A DNA stretch of 44,753 bases from Acidimicrobiales bacterium (GTDB lineage Bacteria > Actinomycetota > Acidimicrobiia > Acidimicrobiales > SZUA-35): NCBI GenBank assembly GCA_013003535.1, contig JABDIY010000072.1, positions 1-44,753 on the forward strand, in the 5' to 3' direction. Below the pieces are notes generated by a model. The model had not been told where the DNA came from and made no database searches. It worked only from the letters and a program-made list of their open reading frames with translations. Of this stretch, positions 16,746-25,440 are shown piece after piece. A program made the position numbers and the translations under genes. How positions within the stretch are numbered: position 1 is the stretch's first letter; every line of letters starts with the position of its first letter.

Positions 16746-17036
16746 TCAGCGGTATTGCGTGGCTGCCAGAATGCCCACCAGGACAAGGCCCAGTCCGCCC
16801 AACAGATACCAGTTGCTCGGTGTGCCCAGCGCATCGCTCGTAAAGAGGTAGTTGCCCAAGATCATCAACAATCCGCCCACGAACCCGATCACCATGATCG
16901 CCGGAACATACATGGGCGAAGGGGGGAGTGGCGCAACGGGCTCTGGCCGAATGGACCGCTCGCTCACTTGGCCTACCGGCTGGGTGCCTTTTGGCGTTAC
17001 TCGGCTCTTACTGGGGTCGGGACGTGCCACGGCCAA
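16746..17036 (-). CDS. crgA: Cell division protein CrgA
   Basis: A 96-residue CrgA-family protein. A basic N-terminal tail with a KSRVTPK motif, then two membrane helices (YVPAIMVIGFVGGLLMILGNYLF in part, and YLLGGLGLVLVGILAATQYR at the very C terminus) joined by a short external loop containing SNWYLLG. In mycobacteria CrgA binds FtsZ, FtsQ, FtsI and PbpA at the septum, and sits in the same neighbourhood as pknB and trpG. The start is uncertain: TTG 17036 has a GGGAG about 11 bases upstream, and GTG 17030 is the alternative. It is divergent from trpG across 78 bp. Confidence 0.88.
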   Translation of the reverse strand: MAVARPDPSKSRVTPKGTQPVGQVSERSIRPEPVAPLPPSPMYVPAIMVIGFVGGLLMILGNYLFTSDALGTPSNWYLLGGLGLVLVGILAATQYR

Positions 17037-17114
17037 ACCGTAGCCGCTCCCGGTGAAGTGGACGTGGCATCCATATCAGCCAAACCACCCAGTCTCAAGC
17101 GATACCGTTAGCTC

Positions 17115-17705
17115 GTGGCCCCCAAGATTCTCGTGATCGACAACTACGACTCGTTCGTTTACATCCTGGTGCAATACCTTGGCGAGCTCGGGGCCACCCC
17201 AATCGTGATTCGCAATGACGTCGCCACCGTCACCGAACTCGTGGCTCTGAAACCCGATGGGGTGCTCATCTCACCAGGTCCGGGTCGGCCCGCAGATGCC
17301 GGCGTAAGCATCGAGGCCATCCAAGCATTCGCCGGGTCGGTGCCAGTACTCGGTGTTTGCCTAGGTCACCAGGCGATCGGTGAGCTCTATGGAGGTACGG
17401 TGATCGGCGCTCCCCAACTGATGCATGGTAAAACCTCAGACACCGAACACAACGGTACGGGGGTGTTCACCGGCCTGTCGAGCCCGGTCCAGACAACTCG
17501 CTACCATTCACTCATCGTCCGAGCCGAGGACCTCCCGGATTCCCTAGAGGTCACCGCCTCCACCGCAGACGGAGTGATCATGGGGATGCGTCACCGGGAA
17601 CTCGAGGTGGAGGGTGTCCAGTTCCATCCTGAATCGGTGCTCACGGTTGGCGGAAAGACGATGATCTCCAACTTCCTCGGACGGTGTGGGGTGCCCGTCG
17701 CTTGA
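17115..17705 (+). CDS. trpG: Anthranilate/aminodeoxychorismate synthase glutamine amidotransferase
   Basis: 196 residues, the class I glutamine amidotransferase subunit that feeds ammonia to TrpE and/or PabB for tryptophan or folate synthesis. The catalytic triad is visible: Cys82 in GVCLGHQ, and His171 and Glu173 in FHPESV. The oxyanion loop SPGPGRP is near residue 53. The start is GTG at 17115. No trpE or pabB lies nearby; like the mycobacterial gene beside pknB, it probably serves both enzymes (pabA is the alternative name). Confidence 0.92.
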   Translation: MAPKILVIDNYDSFVYILVQYLGELGATPIVIRNDVATVTELVALKPDGVLISPGPGRPADAGVSIEAIQAFAGSVPVLGVCLGHQAIGELYGGTVIGAPQLMHGKTSDTEHNGTGVFTGLSSPVQTTRYHSLIVRAEDLPDSLEVTASTADGVIMGMRHRELEVEGVQFHPESVLTVGGKTMISNFLGRCGVPVA

Positions 17706-17760
17706 TCTGGGCTACCGGAACCGATTTGCGGAGAGAGATGGGACGTAGGACGATTTGGCA

Positions 17761-18951
17761 ATGGAAGAAGCAGTAATTGTTGACGCTGTGCGCACCCCGA
17801 TGGGTAAGCGGTTCGGGCAGCTGTCCGGCTGGCACCCGGCCGACCTCGCCGCCGAAGTCCTCAAGGCGATAGCCGATCGGAACAACCTTGATCCGGCGCT
17901 TGTGGACGATGTGATCATGGGCTGCGTTATGCAGGTGGGGGCCCAGGGGCTCAATGTGGGCCGCAACGCTGTGTTGACAGCAGGTTGGCCCGAATCTGTC
18001 CCGGCGACCACCATCGATCGTCAGTGTGGCTCCTCGCAACAGTCGGCTCACTTTGCTGCCCAGGGGGTCATGGCCGGTGCATACGACGTGGTCATCGCGG
18101 CCGGAGTGGAGGTGATGAGCTTCGTACCAATGGGTGCGACGCAGATGTTGAAACAAACCGGCTTTGCATTCACCGATGCAATGCAAGAGCGGTATGCCGA
18201 GGACGGCGGTCTGGTCGGTCAAGGTATCGGGGCCGAAATGATCGCCGACAAGTGGGGCCTGTCACGACAGGATCTGGACGAATATGGTTTCCGGTCCCAA
18301 CGGTTGGCCATCCAGGCTCGAGACGAGGGTCGATTCGACGCCGAAATCGTTCCCGTTACCGAAAAGATCCGAGACCGCGACACCGGCAAGGTCACCGAAT
18401 CAGGTCAGACCGTGAGGACCGACGGCGGTCTACGTGAGCCCGTCATGGAGAAGATCGCCAGCCTGAAGCCAGCCTTCAAGGAGGATGGCAAGGTCACTGC
18501 CGCCAACAGCAGCCAGATCACCGACGGAGCGTCCGCAGTTCTCATCATGAGTTCCAGTAAGGCCGCCGAGCTTGGCCTCAAGCCCAGAGCGAAGTTTCAC
18601 AGTTTCGCCCTCGCCGGCGTAGATCCGGTCACAATGCTCACCGGTCCCATCCCCGCTACCGAGAAGGTTCTGGAAAGGGCCAACCTCACAATGGACGATA
18701 TCGACCACTTCGAAGTGAACGAGGCCTTCGCGGCGGTGGTCCTGGCCTGGGGGAAAGAACACCACCCCAACATGGACAAGGTGAATCCCAATGGCGGAGC
18801 TATCGCCTTGGGTCATCCCCTCGGCGCCTCTGGTGCTCGACTCATGACCACCATGGTGCACGAACTCGAACGAACCGGCGGAACCTACGGGCTGCAGACC
18901 ATGTGTGAAGGTGGCGGCCTCGCCAACGCTACCATCATCGAAATGCTGTAG
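17761..18951 (+). CDS. Thiolase family acetyl-CoA C-acyltransferase
   Basis: 396 residues. A thiolase that either condenses two acetyl-CoA or cleaves 3-ketoacyl-CoA in fatty-acid oxidation. The nucleophile is Cys89 in TIDRQCGSSQQ, the His base is in GGAIALGHPLGASG, and the second Cys is in MCEGGGLANA. The N terminus EEAVIVDAVRTPMGK is classic. ATG 17761 is chosen over TTG 17755, with a GTAGGA upstream. It sits alone downstream of trpG by 55 bp, and a tandem repeat follows its stop. Without an adjacent hydroxyacyl-CoA dehydrogenase, the direction of the reaction cannot be decided. Confidence 0.93.
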   Translation: MEEAVIVDAVRTPMGKRFGQLSGWHPADLAAEVLKAIADRNNLDPALVDDVIMGCVMQVGAQGLNVGRNAVLTAGWPESVPATTIDRQCGSSQQSAHFAAQGVMAGAYDVVIAAGVEVMSFVPMGATQMLKQTGFAFTDAMQERYAEDGGLVGQGIGAEMIADKWGLSRQDLDEYGFRSQRLAIQARDEGRFDAEIVPVTEKIRDRDTGKVTESGQTVRTDGGLREPVMEKIASLKPAFKEDGKVTAANSSQITDGASAVLIMSSSKAAELGLKPRAKFHSFALAGVDPVTMLTGPIPATEKVLERANLTMDDIDHFEVNEAFAAVVLAWGKEHHPNMDKVNPNGGAIALGHPLGASGARLMTTMVHELERTGGTYGLQTMCEGGGLANATIIEML

Positions 18952-19079
18952 TGCTGTAATTCCCTCCAGGGGCCGTTCATGCGCCACGGAGCTGTGCTGT
19001 CCCTCCGGGGGCCGTTCAAGTGCCACGGAGCTGTGCTGTCCCTCCGGGGGCCGTTCATGCCACGGAGGCTCTGCCTCCG
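18951..19079. repeat. GC-rich tandem repeat, three ~39-bp units
   Basis: Three consecutive units (about 18951-18990, 18991-19029 and 19030-19066) share CTGTGCTGTCCCTCC, a GGGGGCCGTTCA core and CCACGGA. The second and third differ by a few bases; the first is more diverged. Each unit begins CCTCCGG and ends CGGAG, so each can fold back on itself. The same core recurs after tRNA-Ala near 37.3 kb, which makes this a dispersed family. The rest of the thiolase-CHAT gap (19080-19255) shows no gene or recognisable site. Confidence 0.85.
19063..19079 (+). terminator. Stem-loop at the end of the tandem repeat
   Basis: CGGAGGC-TCT-GCCTCCG is a perfect 7-bp stem with a 3-base loop, lying about 110 bases after the thiolase stop. 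It has no U tract. It could end thiolase transcripts and insulate the following three-gene operon. Confidence 0.45.
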
Positions 19080-19255
19080 GCGCGGCACCAGACGATCAAA
19101 GACCTCAACACCTGGCTACATAGCGCGCGTCGCTTCGCCTGTGCCGCCCAGAGCTGTGGTTCGACTTGGCTCGGGAAACGACCACTGTCCGATCCGTGCT
19201 GCCACCACCTACTAGTATCTTGTCGCATGAGCAGTCTTCTCAGTCGCCCTGAGAC

Positions 19256-20125
19256 ATGAGCGGACGACCCATCGCAACCTTGCGCGCTCCGGGAGGCCGG
19301 AGCGGAAGTTGGCGCTGGGAACTCTCGGCTGGAGATGACGGTCAAACACCGTTAAATGTCCCGCTGCCCCGGCTTGACCTTCGGGAGTTGCTGGGCAAGA
19401 TCGCCGAAGTGGACCGGGTTCATGCGGGCTCGGAATACACCTACGCTGTGGCCGCCCGCAACGCGGTGGTGGAACGCTTGTTGACCAACACGTGGAGCAC
19501 GGTGGTGAAGCCGCTGACCCGTTATTTGGGCGGCGTTCCATCGCTCACTGTCCGCGTACCGGATGAACTGGTCCGACTCCCGATCGCCACAGCCCGGTGT
19601 TCTGCAAGCGGTGAGTCGTTGGTCCACATGAGCGACGTCACGCTGCAACCTATTCTGGGACCGACGCCCAGCGGTGTCGTTGTCGTCCCTGAGGAGCCCG
19701 CGGCGTATCGACCGAGACTCGCTGGGGCCCACCGACCCCATCGATGGTATTCCAACGCTCGAATCCATCGATTGGACGGACATCGGCAAGACATACGGGA
19801 ACTGCTCCAGGATGTGGCTGTAAGCAGCACTGACACCGTGCTGTTGATGGGATGTCGAACGGTGGACTTGTTGCCCCACATCAAACGCTGCGGGACCACC
19901 GCGGTCGTCGCCACCCTATGGGACGTAGAGGATCGGGCTTGCGGGTCGCTGGGGGATGACCTGGTGGCGGCGATCCCCAATGGACTGAGTCCCGCGGAAG
20001 CTCTTCGGTCTGTCCAGGCGTTGTGGAGCAGCCGACCGCCGTTCGAATGGGCTGCTTACGTTGTCGTTGAGCCGCTTTCTCCACAGCCGCTCCATTCCAC
20101 GGTTCCGGAACTGGTGGTCCGATGA
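19256..20125 (+). CDS. CHAT-domain-like protein (putative caspase-like peptidase)
   Basis: 289 residues. The C-terminal half (about 135-275) matches the CHAT pattern: TDTVLLMGCRTVDLL with candidate nucleophile Cys200, then GTTAVVATLWDVEDRA, LSPAEALRSVQALW and PPFEWAAYVVV. The partner His expected in an HxxHG motif about 45 residues earlier is not convincing; His159, His162, His171 and His176 are candidates, so activity is uncertain. The N-terminal half is unrecognised. Its stop overlaps the start of the next gene (ATGA at 20122-20125), and a third gene follows after 41 bp, so it acts with a permuted papain-like peptidase and a SARP/STAND-like protein. Confidence 0.7.
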   Translation: MSGRPIATLRAPGGRSGSWRWELSAGDDGQTPLNVPLPRLDLRELLGKIAEVDRVHAGSEYTYAVAARNAVVERLLTNTWSTVVKPLTRYLGGVPSLTVRVPDELVRLPIATARCSASGESLVHMSDVTLQPILGPTPSGVVVVPEEPAAYRPRLAGAHRPHRWYSNARIHRLDGHRQDIRELLQDVAVSSTDTVLLMGCRTVDLLPHIKRCGTTAVVATLWDVEDRACGSLGDDLVAAIPNGLSPAEALRSVQALWSSRPPFEWAAYVVVEPLSPQPLHSTVPELVVR

Positions 20126-20943
20126 CCACGTCTTCACCCTCTCTCCCGCAGTCGGTGGCGCGCCTGCCGATGGTTCCCGTTTCGGAGGTCCGAGAGGGCG
20201 ACATCATCTTCTGTGCTCGCCCCGGCCTTTTGCAAAGCCTATGTTCAAGTGCCGGCGAACTGTGGCGTCATGTAGGGATCGCGCTCATGGTGGACTCCCC
20301 GGACGGAAAGACGATGGGCATCGTCGAGGTGGACGGTGATCGTTTCGTCACCCGATCCTTGACCATGGTGCAATCGGGTTACACCTGCCTCGCGGTTGCC
20401 CGATTGAGTGACGAGCTCGACCGTGATGGCGCAGTCGCTTGGGCTCGCCATTTCATCGGAAGCCGAAACGCCTACGCATGGGATGATGCGGTTCTCGCCG
20501 GGTTCGTTGCCCTCACCCGTTGGCATTCTGGGCATGGCAATCCCGACTTCGCCGCTCGTTTAGTGCGACGGGCAAGTCTGGCGGCTACCGATCGCTGGAG
20601 TGACCGGAGAGTTACACACACCTGCTCATCGTTCGTATATTTCGCTTTCAACGGCGGCGCCGATCACGATCGATTGGTAGTTGACCTGGAAATCTCCCAA
20701 CGAGTGGCCGACGACGTGATGAGTACGGGGCCGGTGCCGGTCTTGCGGGCCGGTCGCGGTTCACGGATTGATCGCCAGCAGCTCGTCGAGGCCGCCAGGG
20801 TTGTGGTCGGCGCGTTGGGTGGTTCTGACCCCGGCACGACCATTCCGGACGCAATCGGTCGGTGGGTGATGCCTGGTGACCTTTGGCGTTCGCCCTCTAT
20901 TCGGTTCCGGGCATTGTTGCCCTGTGGGCCAGGTCCAACCTAG
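20122..20943 (+). CDS. Permuted NlpC/P60 (YiiX-like) papain-fold peptidase
   Basis: 273 residues. The order of catalytic residues is circularly permuted relative to NlpC/P60 enzymes: His50 in LWRHVGIALM, an acidic residue at Glu69 in GIVEVDG, and the nucleophile Cys168 in THTCSSFVYFAF. The N-terminal VREGDIIFCARPG is typical of YiiX/LRAT-like proteins. No signal peptide is seen, so it acts in the cytoplasm or needs another route. Substrates in this group include peptide, isopeptide or acyl bonds. ATG 20122 overlaps the preceding stop, giving translational coupling to the CHAT-like gene. Confidence 0.75.
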   Translation: MTTSSPSLPQSVARLPMVPVSEVREGDIIFCARPGLLQSLCSSAGELWRHVGIALMVDSPDGKTMGIVEVDGDRFVTRSLTMVQSGYTCLAVARLSDELDRDGAVAWARHFIGSRNAYAWDDAVLAGFVALTRWHSGHGNPDFAARLVRRASLAATDRWSDRRVTHTCSSFVYFAFNGGADHDRLVVDLEISQRVADDVMSTGPVPVLRAGRGSRIDRQQLVEAARVVVGALGGSDPGTTIPDAIGRWVMPGDLWRSPSIRFRALLPCGPGPT

Positions 20944-20984
20944 GAGGACGTGCCGATTCTGCAGCGGCCGGGCACACTTGACCC

Positions 20985-23900
20985 GTGGTCACCGTTGATG
21001 CAATCCGTGTCTCGGTCATTGGTGAAGTTGGCGTTCGAGTGCCCGATTCGGGATTTCAACGGCTCCAACCGGCTCAGCGTCAGCTGCTGGCGCTGCTTGT
21101 GGCGTCAGGTCCCAGTGGCCTGACCGCCGACATACTCGCCGATGAGATTTGGCCCGATCGTTTGCCGAATCAATGGCAGGCATCGCTGCGGATGACCGTC
21201 TCGCGTCTACGTCGAAGTTCCGGAGTCGATTTCGTCAAGCTGGTCGATGGCAGGTACCGGCTGGAGTTGGGCGCGCATCAGGTGGACGCTTGGTATGCGC
21301 AGCAGATCGCAGCGCGGCCGGGCGCAGCTCTGACGTCGGGCGATGCGAACCGTTTCAGCGAGATCCTCGGATCGACAGAGATCTACCCAGGCGTCGAACC
21401 GACCCTCACTATCGAAGCATCGATCCGAGAAATCGCCACCGCGCAGGCCGATCTCGTTCATGCGGCGGCCCGCCAGGGTTTGGAACTTCGTCGCCCGGTT
21501 CTGCGGTCTCTTTACCGGCGTGTTCTTGCAGCACCGTATGAGGAGGATCTCGGATGTTCGATTGCCAGGCTCCACGCCAACGTCGGATTGCTGTCACCGG
21601 CGAAAGAACTCCTCGATCTCGTACGAACCGAAATCGTTGCCACGTTCGGCACCGAACTCGGTCAGGCCGGCCGTCAGCTTCAACGACAGCTCGACTCGGG
21701 GGCTTTCGGTCCGGCCGCCTTTGCAGAGCTAGGTGATGAGATCGAGGCTCTTGGTCCCAGTGTCCCAACAGCACTGCGTATAGATGAGTCTCAGCCGACC
21801 CTACGAGATGGAGCCGCGAAGGAGGTCGCCGCCGAACTGATCTCGGCTGATCCCGGGATCGTGCTCCTGGGTGGTCCCGCCGGTTCAGACCGCCGAGGTT
21901 TCACAGCGGCAGTGCTTCACCGGGCTGGATCACCACTGGGCCGGGTGCTGCTCGGCACGTGCACCGAAGGTGTATCGCTCACCTATGAGCCTTTCCTGAA
22001 GTTCCTTCCTGGGCTGCGGCGTCGAATCAGCAGAGCGGGCCTCGAAGGATCTGGCATCAACCAAACCGTGCTGTGGTCTTCCGCGGCCGAGGAGCTCAGC
22101 GCCATCGCCGCGGGCCGACCGGTCACGGTGGTGATCGCCGACTGTCACAACCTCGACTCTGCGTCGTTGGATCTCCTGCTTTTCTTGGCACGCTCGTCAC
22201 TGGGATTTCCTCTCCGCTTCTTGCTGGAAGGGCAGTCGGACGTTGAGCAATCGGAGTTCAAACGCCTCGCTGCTCGCCTGAAGGTTCTGGTAGGAATCAG
22301 TCCGCATACACTTGCCCCGCTGACGCTCGACGAAGTGGGGCGCCTGGTTTCCTTTACCTATCCCCATGCGTCCTCAGTCACCGTGCGGGGTCTCAGTGAG
22401 GAGATCCTGTTGCAGTCAAAGGGCCTCCCCACGGTGGTTCGCGCCGTGATCCAGTCTCTGGATCCGCGTAGCCTGCGATTGCCGCACGTCGGAACGGGGC
22501 AAACGTTCGAGGTCTTCAGCCGCCAGGTTGCGAAGCTGAGCCCGGCTGCGCAGTCGGTGGGTGTTGCCGCAGCCGTTTTGGGGCTGGAGTGTTCCCTCAG
22601 CGACCTTGAACAGATGTGCGACGTCGAGTTCGATGACTTGCTCGACATCATCGACGAACTCCTCGATACGGGTCTGATGATCGAGACCACCGGAGTTGAT
22701 CAGATCGCATTTGCCCATCGTTTGGCAATGGACGAGTTCCTCACCACGATTCGCGGTCTGCGTTTGCGGCAACTCCATTTGCGGGCGCGAAATCTCAGCG
22801 ATGACCCGCATCGTCGAGCCCGCCATGATCTTTTGGCGTTTCCGACGGTCCCGGCTGCCGAAGCCCGGGCATCCCAGCTTCGATCAGCTCGACTGTTGCA
22901 TGCGGCCGGCTCCTTTCGTGAGGCCGCTGACGCCTACCGGAACGCCCTCGGTTTGGACGAGTCGATCCCGCTGGAAATGAGGGACGCGACACGATTTGCC
23001 GATGCCGTATCCCGAACCGGCGCCCTCACCGAAGCGGCGGAGCTGAGGAGCGAGATCATCGGTGCCTGCTTTGCAGAGGGGGACTGGAGTTCGGCGCTGG
23101 ATGCTGCGATCGCCGGCCTGCCGGAGGCTGAACTCATTGATGGGGACCCCGAGCGGTTTGCCCAGCTCTCGGCTATTCCGTTCACAAAGGTCGAGCGGCC
23201 CAGACAATTCGAACTCGCCATCCATCTCACCCGACAAGCGTCCCTTCTGGGACGCGAGCAAGTGGCCCGGACCTGGGTGGATCGGGCCGCAGAAGCGGCA
23301 ACCTCCGCGTCGGAGCGGGCCGCGGCGGTTGTGGCCTGGCGGATGGCCAACGACGTCAGCGTCGCCCCCGCCGACCGTCTCGACCGAGTGGAACGAGCAC
23401 TGTTGAACACCGCCGACGATCGGTCCCGGCTGCCGTTGCTCCAGCTGCGGGCCTTGGACCGCTACCAGGTTGGAGATACAGCGATCGCCCTCGACGCCAA
23501 CGCCGAGTTTGCGGCGCTCAGCGCCCGGCTGTCGCTGCCGCTCCGGCAATGGCATGCGCAACTGTTCGAGTCCATGCATCACTACACGACCGGCGGCTGG
23601 GGCGAGGCCCGCAAGATCGCCGACGACGCCCTGGCCCACGGTCAGCGCTACGGCATAAGCATCGCCGTCCCCACCAGGCTCGCTCAAGAGTTCTTCTTGA
23701 TGTGGCTCACGAACACCCATGGCGACCTCACTCCCGTGTTCGAAACCACGCCACCCGACGATGCGTCAAGCCTCCTGTTCAAAGCCGCTCATGCGGTTTC
23801 GCTGCATGCCAGCGGTGAAGAGAGCCGTGCGATCCGAAAAGCGCTCCTGGTAACCAAGAAAGTGCTCGGGGCACCCGCCGCCCATGGCCTGGCCGCGGTA

Positions 23901-24263
23901 GCACTGGTCGCTCCTGTTTTGGCGATCTCGAACGACGATGAGCTTGTGGATCAGGTTCGCCAATTGTTTGTGCCGTTACGGGGAAATGCGTTGATCGTCG
24001 GGGCGGGGGTGGCGAATCTCGGCCCGATCGACCGGTATGAGGCGCAACTCAGCGGGCCGCTGGATGAGATTTCGGCCCGCCGGGTGGTGGGACTGGCCGA
24101 CGCACTCGGAATGCCATTGTGGCGGCTCAAGAGCCGTCTCGATCTGGCCCAAGCATCGGATTCACTACCCGACATGGCCTCCATCGTTCCCATTGCCGCT
24201 GGAACGGGGCTTGAGGCACTGTTGCCCACAGATGGAAAGACTGCTCGTTCTCCCGGTTCTTAA
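20985..24263 (+). CDS. SARP/BTAD-type STAND-like regulator with degenerate NTPase
   Basis: 1092 residues. The N-terminal OmpR-like winged helix spans about 5-98 and is followed by a BTAD helical repeat domain (about 100-240). A central region (about 275-480) aligns with the AAA/STAND module of AfsR-like regulators. Its Walker A is degenerate (GGPAGSDRRG, about 296-305, no GK[S/T]), and its Walker B reads TVVIADCHNLD (about 381-391), with Cys where Asp is usual. The C-terminal 500 residues are all-helical TPR-like repeats (SARLLHAAGSFREAADAYRNAL and others). The start is GTG at 20985. It probably binds DNA and senses a protein partner, without ATP hydrolysis. Confidence 0.8.
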   Translation: MVTVDAIRVSVIGEVGVRVPDSGFQRLQPAQRQLLALLVASGPSGLTADILADEIWPDRLPNQWQASLRMTVSRLRRSSGVDFVKLVDGRYRLELGAHQVDAWYAQQIAARPGAALTSGDANRFSEILGSTEIYPGVEPTLTIEASIREIATAQADLVHAAARQGLELRRPVLRSLYRRVLAAPYEEDLGCSIARLHANVGLLSPAKELLDLVRTEIVATFGTELGQAGRQLQRQLDSGAFGPAAFAELGDEIEALGPSVPTALRIDESQPTLRDGAAKEVAAELISADPGIVLLGGPAGSDRRGFTAAVLHRAGSPLGRVLLGTCTEGVSLTYEPFLKFLPGLRRRISRAGLEGSGINQTVLWSSAAEELSAIAAGRPVTVVIADCHNLDSASLDLLLFLARSSLGFPLRFLLEGQSDVEQSEFKRLAARLKVLVGISPHTLAPLTLDEVGRLVSFTYPHASSVTVRGLSEEILLQSKGLPTVVRAVIQSLDPRSLRLPHVGTGQTFEVFSRQVAKLSPAAQSVGVAAAVLGLECSLSDLEQMCDVEFDDLLDIIDELLDTGLMIETTGVDQIAFAHRLAMDEFLTTIRGLRLRQLHLRARNLSDDPHRRARHDLLAFPTVPAAEARASQLRSARLLHAAGSFREAADAYRNALGLDESIPLEMRDATRFADAVSRTGALTEAAELRSEIIGACFAEGDWSSALDAAIAGLPEAELIDGDPERFAQLSAIPFTKVERPRQFELAIHLTRQASLLGREQVARTWVDRAAEAATSASERAAAVVAWRMANDVSVAPADRLDRVERALLNTADDRSRLPLLQLRALDRYQVGDTAIALDANAEFAALSARLSLPLRQWHAQLFESMHHYTTGGWGEARKIADDALAHGQRYGISIAVPTRLAQEFFLMWLTNTHGDLTPVFETTPPDDASSLLFKAAHAVSLHASGEESRAIRKALLVTKKVLGAPAAHGLAAVALVAPVLAISNDDELVDQVRQLFVPLRGNALIVGAGVANLGPIDRYEAQLSGPLDEISARRVVGLADALGMPLWRLKSRLDLAQASDSLPDMASIVPIAAGTGLEALLPTDGKTARSPGS

Positions 24264-24370
24264 GCCTGCTGGCCTGCTGGTAGAAGCATGAGGATTTTCG
24301 GTTACACATCGGTTGCAACCATGGGTAACAATAGGAGTCGAGGCGGAAGCCTTCGCTGCTTGGCGGCGGC

Positions 24371-24416
24371 TGAGCGGTCATGGAGCATCCGGCGGCGGGC
24401 GCTCCATGACCGCTCA
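24371..24416. terminator. Perfect 16-bp inverted repeat between convergent genes
   Basis: TGAGCGGTCATGGAGC (24371-24386) pairs without mismatch to GCTCCATGACCGCTCA (24401-24416) around a 14-base GC-rich loop. It lies in the 181-bp gap between the convergent regulator and dehydrogenase genes, so it can terminate both strands. No U tract follows on the plus strand beyond a short TTTT. The rest of the gap shows nothing else. Confidence 0.7.
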
Positions 24417-24444
24417 ATGGTTTTGGCTCAAATCACGTTCGAGG

Positions 24445-25395
24445 TCAGTAACCCCGGTTTCGGTTCACCGTGTTCGGTGGTGTCATACCGGTCTCGAACG
24501 CCTGCAAGTTCTCCGCGAAGGACCGGCACAGTCTCGCCATGTAATCGCGGCTCAGGCCTGCAACATGAGGCGTGATCAGGAGGCCCTCAACGTCCCAAGC
24601 CGGATGGTGAGCCGGCAGAGGTTCTGTCCGGAAGACGTCGAGGGCCGCCCCGCGGAGCTGCCCGCTCTCCAGAGCGGCAATGACCGCATCGAGGTACACC
24701 ACCCCGCCACGAGACACGTCAACGAGGATGCCACCGCGCCGCATCGCCCCAAGTTCTCGGGGACCGATGAGACCACGAGTTTGATCAGTCAGCGGAACGC
24801 AGACCACCACTACATCGGCGTCGGAAAGCACATACTGTCGATCACCGGTCGCGACCACCTGATCGATGCCATCGACATGTCGCCCGCTTCTGCTCACACC
24901 CACGACCTTCATCCCCAACGCCTTGGCTCTGCGGGCTACGCTTCGGCCGACCGTTCCCATTCCTACAACACACATGGTCTGTTCGAACAGGGGGCGGGGG
25001 AAGGTCTCGCGCCACTGATGATTGTGCTGCTGGCGGACGAGCTGGGGCACGTTGTACGCCAGGGCCAAGGCCATCGCCATCACGAACTCCGGCATGTGAG
25101 GTTCGTGCGAGCCCCGGGAATTGGTGACTACTACGTGCTCGGCAAGGTCGGGTGCGGGCAACAACGAGTCCACCCCCGAGCCGGCAACGTGAATCATGCG
25201 GAGATTGTCGGCCCGGGCCCATCGGTTCTTCGGCGGTCGGCCGGTGACCAAGATCTCCATCTTCGGTAGGGCGGCATTGAACGCCTTGGCGTCCTCCAGA
25301 GAGATCAGCTGACGCCCTGGAAGCACCCGGACGAGTTCGTCGGCCATCTGTTGGTTGTGGCCGGGTAGGAACATATGGACTGGACTACTACTCAT
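24445..25395 (-). CDS. D-isomer-specific 2-hydroxyacid dehydrogenase
   Basis: 316 residues. NAD-dependent oxidoreductase of the D-lactate, glyoxylate and phosphoglycerate dehydrogenase superfamily. The nucleotide loop is VVGMGTVG (143-150). The catalytic set is Arg229 (DVSRGG), Glu258 (FRTEPLP) and His277 (TPHVAG). The N-terminal half lacks the usual long substrate-specific features of SerA and has no ACT domain, so a glyoxylate/hydroxypyruvate-type substrate is more likely, though it is not determined. The start is ATG 25395. The gene lies 45 bp downstream of the MBL hydrolase on the same strand and may share its transcript. Confidence 0.9.
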   Translation of the reverse strand: MSSSPVHMFLPGHNQQMADELVRVLPGRQLISLEDAKAFNAALPKMEILVTGRPPKNRWARADNLRMIHVAGSGVDSLLPAPDLAEHVVVTNSRGSHEPHMPEFVMAMALALAYNVPQLVRQQHNHQWRETFPRPLFEQTMCVVGMGTVGRSVARRAKALGMKVVGVSRSGRHVDGIDQVVATGDRQYVLSDADVVVVCVPLTDQTRGLIGPRELGAMRRGGILVDVSRGGVVYLDAVIAALESGQLRGAALDVFRTEPLPAHHPAWDVEGLLITPHVAGLSRDYMARLCRSFAENLQAFETGMTPPNTVNRNRGY

Positions 25396-25440
25396 GAGTT
25401 ATTCACCGTTTCTGGGGATGCTCGTGGCATTGAAGGAAGC

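Noticed and set aside
18905-19259. Several small open frames across the tandem repeat
   Set aside because: Their predicted proteins are translations of the repeat (for example SLRGPF twice) and have no ribosome sites.
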